The notes below the pieces were generated by a model, which saw nothing but the letters and a program-made list of their open reading frames with translations, was not told where the DNA came from and searched no databases. Shown here in pieces: positions 42,467 to 50,784 of a stretch of 64,000 nucleotides of DNA. A program made the translations under genes and the position numbers. The DNA comes from an uncultured Ruminiclostridium sp. GTDB taxonomy: Bacteria > Bacillota > Clostridia > Oscillospirales > Ruminococcaceae. Position 1 is the first letter of the stretch, and every line of letters begins with the position of its first letter. The stretch spans positions 1-64,000 of the forward strand of contig CATLBH010000003.1 in NCBI GenBank assembly GCA_949878745.1. Direction: 5' to 3'.

Positions 42467-42918
42467 TTAGTATACCTTTCCTGTTTTTCTTTCATATATT
42501 TCGCTATCTCATCATCTGTCAATTTTCGCACTTGTGTCTTTTCGTACTCTCTGTATTCCCCAACTGTAAAAATCGGGACCATACGCTCGCATGTTTTATC
42601 GCTGTTCTTTTGTAGGAATAAATACAAGCCCTCAATATTTGCTAAAATTTTGTAGGAAATCTTTCCGGTTCCATTCTTTATCTCATAGATGCCGCAGGAT
42701 TTTTTCATAGTATAATCAGCTGTCCGCAAGTACAGCTTGGCGATTTCCAATGATTTGAACGGGAAATTCCATCGCTGCAATCCGCGTTTCGGGTCACGCT
42801 CAATGCAGACACAACGTCCACATGTTCCGCATATATACTGTGTGTGATTTTTTAAACAATCTATGGGATTTAACAATGGGGTTGCCCTGCTTTGATTTGT
42901 ATAACATTCCAAGCACAT
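42463..42918 (-). CDS. Small Cys-rich hypothetical protein
   Basis: This 151-residue protein of unknown function has N-terminal cysteines (CLEC, then CGTCGRCVC) suggesting a zinc-binding module. A mixed domain follows with LQRWNFPFKSLEIAKLYL and ISYKILANIEGLYLFLQKNS, and a charged helical end (LTDDEIAKYMKEKQERYTK). The ribosome site is GAGGTG. The gene is more AT-rich than its neighbours and overlaps the next gene by four bases (ATGA). It sits between two flavoprotein genes and may have been acquired there. I do not recognise the family with confidence. Confidence 0.75.
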   Translation of the reverse strand: MCLECYTNQSRATPLLNPIDCLKNHTQYICGTCGRCVCIERDPKRGLQRWNFPFKSLEIAKLYLRTADYTMKKSCGIYEIKNGTGKISYKILANIEGLYLFLQKNSDKTCERMVPIFTVGEYREYEKTQVRKLTDDEIAKYMKEKQERYTK

Positions 42919-42970
42919 TCCCGTTTCACCTCTTCGTATTTATTATGACAACACGCAAAAGGATAAGGGA

Positions 42971-44179
42971 CTATTTTAAAAAGAGGGCGGCGCTTTTTCC
43001 CGCTTTTATGCCGGAAGCAAAGGCAAAGTGAAGGTTATAGCCGCCACACTCGCCCCATACGTCCAGTATTTCGCCGCACAAAAAAAGTCCCTTTACCTTT
43101 TTCGCCATAAAGTCCGAATTCACTTCGCCGCCCTTTACTCCGCCGGCGGTGACCTGAGCGGAGTCAAAGCCGCTTCTTCCGGTGATTTTAAAGGAAAGGG
43201 CCTTTGCCGTTTCCGCTATGGCTTCGGTTTCTTTTTCGGTGAGCATCGAGCAGCTTTTCGACAGGGGGATATTCGACCTTTTCAGGAGATATAAGGCAAG
43301 CTGTCTCGGAAAAACGCCGGTAAAGCCGTCCTGTGCTTCAAAATTGCTTCTTGCCTTTAGAGCCGAGAAGAGCACGGATTTAAGTTCGCTTATGGGGAGA
43401 CGGGGGGAAAGGTCAAGCTTTACGGAACAAGGCTCGTTATTAAAGCGGGCGGACAGGTTGAAGATACAGATTCCCGAAAGGCCGCTTTTGGTGAACTGTA
43501 CTTCGCCTTCCTCGGCGGCGAGGGTTTTTCCGTTTATAATAAGCTCCGCTTTACAGGGCGACCTTAAGCCCTCTAGCCCTTTTACTCCCTCGGCGGTGAG
43601 GGGGCACAGGGCGGGAAAAGGGGGGGTAAGCTCCAGACCCATGGATTCCGCCAGAACAAAGCCGCTGCCGTTGCTTCCGTGAACGGGCGCGGCCATACCG
43701 CCGCAGGCTAAAACCGCCGTTCTCGCTTTTATACTGCCAAGGCTTGTAATTGCCGTAAAGCGGCCGTTTTCCTTTTTTATTTGGGAGCAGTCGCAGTCGG
43801 TAAGAACGTCGATTCCCTTCTCTTCTACGGCAAGGCGCAGCGCGTCGCTGACCGAGGCGGCGGTGTTGGGAAGGGGGTAGATTCTTCCCGCAATGTCCGC
43901 GTATGTGAACAAGCCCAGTGCTCCCATAAAAGGACGGATATCGGGAAACTCGGAGATTAAGGAGCCGACGCTGACGGTTCCGTGGTAAAATTTTTCGGAC
44001 AGGTTCAGATTACTCATATTGCAGCGGCCGTTTCCCGTAGCCAAAAGCTTTTTTCCCGTTCTGGGCATACGGTCGGCTATGATTATACGGGGATTTCCCG
44101 CCGTATTCGAGGCGGAAAGGGCGCAGGCAAGACCCGACGCGCCGCCGCCTATTATCAGTATATCGCAATTCTTTTCCAT
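42971..44179 (-). CDS. HI0933-like flavoprotein (YhiN family)
   Basis: This 402-residue FAD-dependent oxidoreductase of the HI0933/BaiN-like family has the FAD motif ILIIGGGASGLACALSAS at the N-terminus, then MPRTGKKLLATGNGRCNMSN and LFLCGEILDVWGECGGYNLHFA near the end. All are signatures of the family. BaiN-type members are linked to reductive steps in bile-acid dehydroxylation, but most have no known role. It starts 30 bases after the MATE gene stop, so the two could be read together. Confidence 0.9.
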   Translation of the reverse strand: MEKNCDILIIGGGASGLACALSASNTAGNPRIIIADRMPRTGKKLLATGNGRCNMSNLNLSEKFYHGTVSVGSLISEFPDIRPFMGALGLFTYADIAGRIYPLPNTAASVSDALRLAVEEKGIDVLTDCDCSQIKKENGRFTAITSLGSIKARTAVLACGGMAAPVHGSNGSGFVLAESMGLELTPPFPALCPLTAEGVKGLEGLRSPCKAELIINGKTLAAEEGEVQFTKSGLSGICIFNLSARFNNEPCSVKLDLSPRLPISELKSVLFSALKARSNFEAQDGFTGVFPRQLALYLLKRSNIPLSKSCSMLTEKETEAIAETAKALSFKITGRSGFDSAQVTAGGVKGGEVNSDFMAKKVKGLFLCGEILDVWGECGGYNLHFAFASGIKAGKSAALFLK

Positions 44180-44209
44180 TTTTATGACCGCCCCTTTCCT
44201 TATTTTCGG

Positions 44210-45547
44210 TTAAACCGCGTGTTTTCTTCGCCACAGTCCGGTGTGATAGAAGACCTGAGATACCAACATGGAGATGCCCCAGCCCAGGGGCCATGACCAC
44301 CATACTCCCGTTACGCCCATAAAGTCCGAGAAAATATAGGCAAGTCCCACGCGGAGAATCAGGTCGGTAAAGGTGGATATCATAAAGAAGACCATCGTGC
44401 CCGACCCTTTAAGCACGTTGTCCGCCACAAGCTTCGCCGTAACGGTAAACAGGAAGGGGGAAACTATGATTAGAAAATCAACGCCGGTGGAAATTACGGT
44501 TTCGGTAGGCTGCTCCACAAAAAGAGCCATAAGTTTGGGGGCGAATATTACCGATATCAGCGACAGAACTACCGCTAAAAGCTCGCTCATCAGCATTCCC
44601 GCTTTAAAGCCGCTTTTAACCCTTTCGGGCTTTCCCGCGCCTATATTCTGAGCGGTGAAATTGGATATTCCGCCCGCGAGAGTCACTATCATGGTTACGG
44701 AAAAGGTGTTTATTTTGTTCACCGCCGCGAAGCCCGCTATTACGGAGGGATCGCCGAAGCTGTTTACAAGGCTTTGCACAAAAAGACTGCCCACCGAGAC
44801 GAAGCTTTGCTGAAATATTCCGGGAACCGCAAGGCGGGAGATCTTGCCCAGGGCGTTTATTGAAAAAATACGCGGTTTTTTAGGGGTTTCGATTTTTTTA
44901 AGGCGGCGAAGCAAGATAAGCGTCGCCGCAACGGAGGCCGCGCCCTGAGCCGCCAAAGTGGCGAGAGCAAGTGCCCCCACGCCCATTTCAAAGGCTTCCA
45001 CCAGAACAAGATCCAGTATTATGTTGCCCACGGAGGAGCAAACGAGCAGCGCCAAAGGGGTTTTAGAATCCCCCAAAGAGGAAAAAACGCAGGTGGCTAT
45101 GTTGTAGGCAAAAAGGAACACAAGCCCCAAAGTGTAAATTCTCAGGTAATCGGCGGCGTCGGCCATTATATCGGCGTTGGTGTTCATGGCTTCAAGCATG
45201 GGAGAGCAGAAAATAACGCCGAAAACCGATAAAATCAGGCTTAGGGCGGTTATGGAAATATAGGTGGTGAAAATGGCGGTTTTCATTTCGGTAAGCTTTT
45301 TTTCGCCGAAGAGACGGCTTATGGCCACCGACGCCCCTTGAGTGGAGCCTAAGGCGAAGGCCATAAAGATCATGGTTATGGGAAAGGAGGAGCCCACCGC
45401 CGCCAGAGCGTTTTCGCCGAGACATCTTCCCGCTATCACGGTATCCGCCATATTGTAAAGCTGCTGAAACACCGCGCTTAAAAGGAGGGGGAGGCTGAAA
45501 TTCAGGAGCACTCTCCAGGGGGTGCCCTTACTCATATCCGTTACCAT
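44210..45547 (-). CDS. MATE-family efflux transporter
   Basis: This 445-residue multidrug/toxic-compound extrusion protein has about 12 hydrophobic segments. Family patterns are LNFSLPLLLSAVFQQLYNMA, DTVIAGRCLGENALAAVGSS and, in the second half, SRLAVPGIFQQSFVSVGSLF and FTAQNIGAGKPERVKSGF. MATE proteins use sodium or proton gradients to export drugs, cations or metabolites. The substrate is unknown. It is the first gene of a probable operon with the HI0933-like flavoprotein. Confidence 0.93.
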   Translation of the reverse strand: MVTDMSKGTPWRVLLNFSLPLLLSAVFQQLYNMADTVIAGRCLGENALAAVGSSFPITMIFMAFALGSTQGASVAISRLFGEKKLTEMKTAIFTTYISITALSLILSVFGVIFCSPMLEAMNTNADIMADAADYLRIYTLGLVFLFAYNIATCVFSSLGDSKTPLALLVCSSVGNIILDLVLVEAFEMGVGALALATLAAQGAASVAATLILLRRLKKIETPKKPRIFSINALGKISRLAVPGIFQQSFVSVGSLFVQSLVNSFGDPSVIAGFAAVNKINTFSVTMIVTLAGGISNFTAQNIGAGKPERVKSGFKAGMLMSELLAVVLSLISVIFAPKLMALFVEQPTETVISTGVDFLIIVSPFLFTVTAKLVADNVLKGSGTMVFFMISTFTDLILRVGLAYIFSDFMGVTGVWWSWPLGWGISMLVSQVFYHTGLWRRKHAV

Positions 45548-45671
45548 TTTATCACTTTCCTTCTGTCGTACTGTATAAATTATATAACATTTTCGTGTTT
45601 ATGTAAATAGAAAAAACAACAAAAAAATTTAACGGAAGGAGGGATTTTTTTAATTGTAATAGTACAAAATC

Positions 45672-45800
45672 AGAACTTGTTCTCATAGGAGGGGGACACG
45701 GATTTTCGAGCATAATTTTTCCGAAAACAAGGAAAAATTATGCAGGCGGGCAGCTTATGCGATTAGCCTGTCAAGAAATTTTGACGATATATTGCCACAT
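45672..45800. repeat. AGAACTTGTTCTCATAGG element, right end lost
   Basis: The left end AGAACTTGTTCTCATAGGA and the interior words GGATTTTCGAGCA, AACAAGGAAAAATT, CAGGCGGGCAGCTTA and TCAAGAAATTTTGAC parallel the elements at 11768-11941 and 15471-15704. The matching right terminus is not found, so this copy seems truncated. The flanking sequence to 45871 is otherwise empty. Confidence 0.5.
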
Positions 45801-45871
45801 ATCAGATAAACCATATATTGGAAAAAATTATATATTGCCGCCGCGCTAAAGACTTTACCCCATTATAATAA

Positions 45872-46234
45872 CTATGACGAAATCGGGGCGGTGATCTCCC
45901 AAAAATATTTTCTTTTACAGTCGGGAAAATCCTCCATAACTCCATGTTCGGGATCGTAGAAAATTCCCTCCGCGTACAGCGACCAGTGCCAGCAGCGGGG
46001 GGTCTCAAGGCTGAGAAGGGCTATGGGGGGAAGATTTGCTTTTGTGAGAGCCTGTTTTCTTTCGGGGGACAGATTAAATCCGTGATTTTCCAAAGTTCGC
46101 TTCATTTCGCGAAGGGTAGTTTCCCGCTCGTTTTGGAGTTCGTCGCAAATGCTTTCTACACTCCCGCCCAAAAGCATGGCCAGTACAGCCTGACCGCATT
46201 GGAGATCGGTGGGTTCGCGGATATAAACTAACAA
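45872..46234 (-). CDS. C39-like (papain-fold) mini-peptidase domain protein
   Basis: This 120-residue protein looks like a minimal C39-type cysteine-peptidase fold. A Cys sits at the start of a helix (LQCGQAVLAMLLG, Cys13), a His lies on a central strand (CWHWSLYAEG, His83), and an Asp follows on the next strand (FYDPEHG, Asp94). In C39 proteins these positions form the catalytic triad. There is no signal peptide or transporter domain, so it could be a free peptidase, an immunity-like or an inactive homologue. The start ATG follows AAAGGAAT. The neighbourhood is repeat and IS debris. Confidence 0.65.
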   Translation of the reverse strand: MLVYIREPTDLQCGQAVLAMLLGGSVESICDELQNERETTLREMKRTLENHGFNLSPERKQALTKANLPPIALLSLETPRCWHWSLYAEGIFYDPEHGVMEDFPDCKRKYFWEITAPISS

Positions 46235-46289
46235 GTTTTTTATTCCTTTCTACTATAATATATTTAGTCGGTAAATCCACGACAAGCCA

Positions 46290-46523
46290 GCCATGGATTT
46301 ACACGCACTTATTACTTAAGCTATAATGAAAACAGTGATAGGACTGACGATTCCTTTCTATGGACACCACGCCCGTGTTAAAGACAGTCATCCATACTTT
46401 CATTACAGCATTCGATTTTGCAGGTAGAGCCAACCGTAGAGCGCTCGCATCACTCAGTAGACAGAATAGGTAATGAGTAAAGCGTGGATTATCCGATCAT
46501 AAATTATGAATGGAGAGATGTTA
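46290..46523 (+). mobile_element. Left non-coding end of an IS110-type element
   Basis: About 230 non-coding bases directly precede the IS110 transposase fragment. In IS110-group elements this side encodes a structured bridge RNA that guides recombination. Short inverted pairs are visible (for example AGAGCGCTC at 46439-46447), but I did not fold it, and the exact element boundary is unknown. Confidence 0.4.
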
Positions 46524-46727
46524 ATGAGCGCAATAGGTATCGACGTAGCAAAAGGCAAAAGTATGGTTGCAATAGTGCAGCCCTTTGGGATAGTCGTGGC
46601 AGAACCCTTTGAGGTTTCGCACAACGGGCAAGAGCTAAAGGAGCTCGTAGAGCGACTGAAGCTCTTGCCCGGCGAAACCAAAGTGTTTATGGAGTACACC
46701 GGAGCATATTATGAACCTCAATTTTGA
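46524..46727 (+). pseudogene. IS110-family transposase, N-terminal fragment
   Basis: The frame from ATG 46524 gives MSAIGIDVAKGKSMVAIVQP through VFMEYTGAYYEPQF, then TGA at 46725-46727. This is the beginning of a DEDD-type IS110 recombinase: the first catalytic Asp in GIDVAK and the Glu in MEYTG. Only about 67 of the usual ~400 residues remain. The sequence after the stop is an AGAACCTG-type repeat end, suggesting the gene was cut by an insertion or deletion there. Confidence 0.8.
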
Positions 46728-46787
46728 GACTTTGAGTTAGAACCTGTCCGCATTTGAGTTCTGCGGAATAGGGAAATTATATTAAAA

Positions 46788-46824
46788 CGGCAACCCAACC
46801 CTTTTGGGTAGGATTGCCGTTCTA
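46788..46824. terminator. Terminator between IS110 remnant and SprA-like gene
   Basis: AACGGCAA then CCAACCC pairs with GGGTAGG then TTGCCGTT around a TTTT loop, followed by CTATTTTTT. It can serve the minus-strand gene through A/T-rich flanks. Confidence 0.7.
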
Positions 46825-46857
46825 TTTTTTGGTTTTAAATACTCCTTTATTGTTTAT

Positions 46858-47349
46858 TTAAGCAATTCCGATAAGCTTTTTATTTTCTTCACTGCCGTCC
46901 AAAAGACCGGAAAGCATTTTTCGAAAATCGACAAGCTTAGGGCGGGTTATAGTCCGTGTGAATCCGCCTTTCACATAGCTTGTGCCGCATTCTTCGCAGC
47001 GATCGGTCATAATTCGTACGCTTTGGCTTACCACTACCTTGTTTTCGCGCTTCGCCTTGTGCTGTTCGCTGCGCACATGTTCCATTTCATGGGACATAAC
47101 TTTTGTCTTGGCTCTGACAGGATCCATAACGGTAGGCATCTGGAAAGAAACCCTGCTGTCGTTTGATCCGTCCTGATAACGTCGGGCACGGCATTTTTCA
47201 CACTGACATGCCGGACAGTCGCCGACAAAACCGTCGCTTTTTTTGCGTTCCTCCGCATATTCGCTTCTCTGAAGCTTAATGCTGTTTTGTTTGGATATTG
47301 ATGCTTCCTGTGCTGATTGAGGTGGATTTACCAACGCTTCAATTTGCAT
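46858..47349 (-). CDS. SprA-like putative metallopeptidase with zinc-finger cysteines
   Basis: This 163-residue protein has the zincin motif HEMEH at 87-91, in VMSHEMEHVRSEQHKAKREN. A cysteine-rich segment CPACQCEKC (45-53) comes before it and CEEC (118-121) after it. The arrangement (Cys cluster, R-Y-x-D, HExxH, 'VVSQSVRI', CxxCG, 'GG.T.T') resembles SprA-related/CJM1_0395-type putative metalloproteases. It has no signal peptide. I chose ATG 47349 behind GGAGGGAAA in place of the longer frame. The target is unknown. Confidence 0.7.
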   Translation of the reverse strand: MQIEALVNPPQSAQEASISKQNSIKLQRSEYAEERKKSDGFVGDCPACQCEKCRARRYQDGSNDSRVSFQMPTVMDPVRAKTKVMSHEMEHVRSEQHKAKRENKVVVSQSVRIMTDRCEECGTSYVKGGFTRTITRPKLVDFRKMLSGLLDGSEENKKLIGIA

Positions 47350-47498
47350 AAGTTTCCCTCCTTTCCTATTCTTACTAAATATGATACCATATTTCACGTA
47401 AATTTGCAATAGTTTTCACAATTTTTTTCTTTGACATAACTTACAATTTTTTTGATAGATTTTGCCGAAAGGTACAAATTTGAAAAATAACTGTAACA

Positions 47499-50453
47499 TT
47501 ATTCGGTTCTCAGCGCTTCCACAGGATCCCTCTTTGAAGCCACTCTTGAAGGAATAAGTCCGGCTATCAATGTGAGCGCCATGCTTATTGCCACCAAAAT
47601 TACCGCCGCTATGGGAGGAAGCGTAGCCCTTAATCCGGCGATCCCCGTTAAGCTGAACACAATGGCGTTAATGGGAATAATCATCAGCAGGGAAACGCCT
47701 ATGCCTATTATTCCCGATACCAAGCCCACAATAAGCGTTTCCGCGTTGAACACGGTGGATATGTCGCCCTTGGACGCGCCTATTGCCCTTAATATGCCTA
47801 TTTCTCTTGTGCGCTCAAGAACGGAGATGTATGTTATTATACCTATCATAATCGAGGAAACCACCAGAGAAATTCCCACAAAGGCAATGAGCAGATAAGA
47901 GATACCGCTTATGATATCGGTTATCGAGGACATAAGCAGAGCCACATAATCGGTATATTTTATTTTGTCCTCTTCCGATACGCTGTTGTTGTAATCGGTT
48001 ATGGCTGAGGAAATATTGTCCTTGTCGCGGAAGGTTTTCGCATAAATTTTAACCGATTCCGGATCGTTGAAATCCGCGTAGCCCAATTCTTCAAGCACGT
48101 CGTCGTAATCGGATTCGGAAAACCTGTCGGGAGTGTATTTTAAAAACAGGTTTTCATACTGCGCGTCAGTAAGCTCAGTCATTTCCAGTGCCGCAGCCAA
48201 CTGCTCCATTGTCATTGCCGCCAATTTCTGTTCCGCCATTGCCGCGTACTGTGCCGAATACTGTTCGGCTATAGCGTCACCAGCAAAGCCGAATATTTCT
48301 TCATCGGTCATTTGCGAGATATAGGACATAATGGAAGAGGCGTCAACTCCCATGCTTTCGGCGTAATTTTGAGATACCTGTGCTTCTATGTCGGCTCTTG
48401 TAACTTGTGCCAAATACTGTTCCACATAAGAGTTGACCTCCGCCGGGTCGGGAAGGGAAGCTATATATTTGTATATTTCGGCTTTTTTGCTTGCCGCGGA
48501 GTCTTCTATGAAACTCTTTACTCTGTTGGTTTTTTCAGTAATATTCGGCTCGGTATAGTCGTCTGACATAAATGGCAGATTGGAAATAACATCGGTTTCT
48601 TTTTGACTAAGCTGTGTTTTTACGATTTCGCTTTCGTTGGTTTTATCTATAACATAATTCGTCAGTTCCTTGGTGTAACCAATATATCCCTGAAGCATGG
48701 TTGCGGTCACTTCCTCGTTGGGGCGGATAAAGCCAACTATTTTCAGTTTAATTCCCACATCGTCGGAGTTGTACAGATATTCAAGACCCTTTTCATTTTC
48801 GGAAAGGTTTGTGTACCCGCTTCCTACCTCGCTTTTCTGATAATATTCGCAAGGCAGGATAAGCTTGTATTCCTTGTTGCAGATTTCCTCATATGTCCAC
48901 TCGGTCTGTCCGTAATCCTCTATAACATCTCCTCGCATTATGGTTTTCATTATATCTGGGAGAACTTCGGTATCCTTTAAGCCGAGCGTATACATTACTA
49001 TATCGGGCAATTGGTTTCTTTTTGTGAGAACAAGCACCGCCTCGTTGTAATTTTGCGGCCAGCTTCCGTATACAAGATCGTACTGGTTAAGCAGTATATC
49101 GTTTATGCCCTTTCCGTCCTCGTCTGGGAGCATCTCCTCCCAGATATCCATTGTGCCCATTGATTCCATCATGGCGGCGTAGTCGTTAAGCATTGAGTTG
49201 TTTTCCATGCCGCTTGCCGAGGACATTATTTTCATTAGGTCGGATTCGATTATTTTTCCTTTTATATCTTCGGTAAATATCGGCATTTTCGTATTATAGA
49301 AGTAAGCCACGGCGCTGGCGTTATTTATAATGTCCTCGCTGTTTTCAAGGTATTCCTTAAAGTTCTTCATATTGTTGGTTTGTTTCGCCGAGGAATTAAA
49401 AGCGTTGAAAACTTCATATATGTCGGTATTTGCGCGGACGGTGCTTTCCCTGTTTTCACTGCCGTTCAGATATTCGTTTTCATGTCTTTCCATAATCGTA
49501 CCGAACATACCGCCCAAATCGGTACTTTCTCTCATAATGTTTATGGGATAGGAGGAGAGAGTTTCCTCCTGAACCGCATTGATGTAGTTGTTTATACCCG
49601 TGGACAGCGACAGGATCAAGGCGATACCTATAATTCCTATCGAGCCCGCGAAGGAGGTAAGAAGGGTGCGCCCCTTTTTGGTCAGAAGATTGTTGAGCGA
49701 AAGGGAGACGGCGGTGAAAAAGGACATGGAAACGCGTTTTTTTGAGGCGTCGTTCGTTTTTTCCACCTTTGGCGCTTCATAAGGGTCGCTGTCGCTTATT
49801 ATCGTTCCGTCGCTTATTTTTACTGTTCTCGTGGCGTACAGCTCCGCAAGCTCGGGGTTGTGAGTTACCAGAATCACCAGCTTATCCTTTGCGATCTCCT
49901 TAAGAAGCTCCATTACCTGAATGCTGGTTTCGCTGTCAAGGGCGCCGGTAGGTTCATCCGCAAGAAGAATATCCGGATCGTTTATAAGCGCTCTCGCGAT
50001 GGCCACGCGCTGCATTTGTCCGCCGGACATCTGATTCGGCTTTTTGTGCAGCTGATCTCCCAATCCCACCTTTGTAAGGGCTGTTTTGGCTCTTTTTCTG
50101 CGCTCGGCCTTTGATATTCCTGAAATAGTGAGGGCGAGCTCCACGTTGGAAAGCACGGTCTGATGCGGGATAAGATTATAGCTTTGAAAAATAAAGCCGA
50201 TTGAATGATTTCTGTAAGCATCCCAATCTCTGTCCTTAAATTTTTTTGTGGAAACGCCGTTGATGATAAGATCGCCGGAGGTGGCATGATCAAGACCGCC
50301 TATAATATTAAGCATAGTGGTCTTTCCGCAGCCCGAATGCCCTAAAATCGCCACAAACTCGTTTTCCCTGAAGGTGATGTTTACGCCCTTAAGTGCGTTT
50401 ACGGTGTTGTCCTTTTCGCCGTACTGCTTTACTATATCTTTTAATTGCAGCAT
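47499..50453 (-). CDS. ABC transporter, ATPase fused to FtsX/MacB-type permease
   Basis: This single polypeptide of about 984 residues has an N-terminal ATPase (Walker A GHSGCGKTT at 39-47, signature MSGGQMQRVAIARAL, Walker B ILLADEPTGALD). A membrane segment (TLLTSFAGSIGIIGIALILS) comes next, then a ~500-residue extracellular region and a C-terminal FtsX domain with three segments ending in RVASKRDPVEALRTE. MacB-like proteins are mechanotransmitters that expel peptides, toxins or lipoprotein cargo without moving it through the membrane. The start is ATG 50453; the longer frame would run into a repeat element. No sensor kinase or partner gene is adjacent. Confidence 0.92.
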   Translation of the reverse strand: MLQLKDIVKQYGEKDNTVNALKGVNITFRENEFVAILGHSGCGKTTMLNIIGGLDHATSGDLIINGVSTKKFKDRDWDAYRNHSIGFIFQSYNLIPHQTVLSNVELALTISGISKAERRKRAKTALTKVGLGDQLHKKPNQMSGGQMQRVAIARALINDPDILLADEPTGALDSETSIQVMELLKEIAKDKLVILVTHNPELAELYATRTVKISDGTIISDSDPYEAPKVEKTNDASKKRVSMSFFTAVSLSLNNLLTKKGRTLLTSFAGSIGIIGIALILSLSTGINNYINAVQEETLSSYPINIMRESTDLGGMFGTIMERHENEYLNGSENRESTVRANTDIYEVFNAFNSSAKQTNNMKNFKEYLENSEDIINNASAVAYFYNTKMPIFTEDIKGKIIESDLMKIMSSASGMENNSMLNDYAAMMESMGTMDIWEEMLPDEDGKGINDILLNQYDLVYGSWPQNYNEAVLVLTKRNQLPDIVMYTLGLKDTEVLPDIMKTIMRGDVIEDYGQTEWTYEEICNKEYKLILPCEYYQKSEVGSGYTNLSENEKGLEYLYNSDDVGIKLKIVGFIRPNEEVTATMLQGYIGYTKELTNYVIDKTNESEIVKTQLSQKETDVISNLPFMSDDYTEPNITEKTNRVKSFIEDSAASKKAEIYKYIASLPDPAEVNSYVEQYLAQVTRADIEAQVSQNYAESMGVDASSIMSYISQMTDEEIFGFAGDAIAEQYSAQYAAMAEQKLAAMTMEQLAAALEMTELTDAQYENLFLKYTPDRFSESDYDDVLEELGYADFNDPESVKIYAKTFRDKDNISSAITDYNNSVSEEDKIKYTDYVALLMSSITDIISGISYLLIAFVGISLVVSSIMIGIITYISVLERTREIGILRAIGASKGDISTVFNAETLIVGLVSGIIGIGVSLLMIIPINAIVFSLTGIAGLRATLPPIAAVILVAISMALTLIAGLIPSRVASKRDPVEALRTE

Positions 50454-50506
50454 TGATGTTGTTCCTTTCTTTAATAAGGTACACGGATAGTATTCGCTTT
50501 TATTTT

Positions 50507-50741
50507 TAGAACCTGTCCACATAGGAATGGTGCGTGGATTTTCGAGCAGATTTTGTCGAGGACAAGGCAAAATTTCGCCGGCTTGCTGTCACAAGTCAAG
50601 AAATTTTAACACACGAGGTGTTCGGTCATTTGCCCAAAGTCGGCGCAAGGACGCGCCGACAGCAAAGCAAATGACGAAACGCAGTCATCGGCAAAATCTG
50701 CCGAAAAGACGCGTGACAATTCCTATGTGGACAGGTTCTTA
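50507..50741. repeat. AGAACCTGTCCACATAGGA inverted-repeat element, 235 bp (copy B)
   Basis: This copy is almost identical to 15471-15704, from TAGAACCTGTCCACATAGGA to TCCTATGTGGACAGGTTCTTA. The main difference is at the centre, where the second arm of the GCGCCGACTTTGGGC stem reads CGCCGACAGCAAAGC. The ends are better conserved here: ACAGGTTCT matches AGAACCTGT exactly. It lies just upstream of the ABC exporter gene. Confidence 0.87.
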
Positions 50742-50784
50742 TAACAGAGAATATAAATTCCGTTTTTGATTTGTAAAAAGGTTC

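Noticed and set aside
47354-50570. Longer start for the ABC exporter reaching into 50570
   Set aside because: The extra residues come from translating the repeat element at 50507-50741. ATG 50453 begins the ATPase domain properly.
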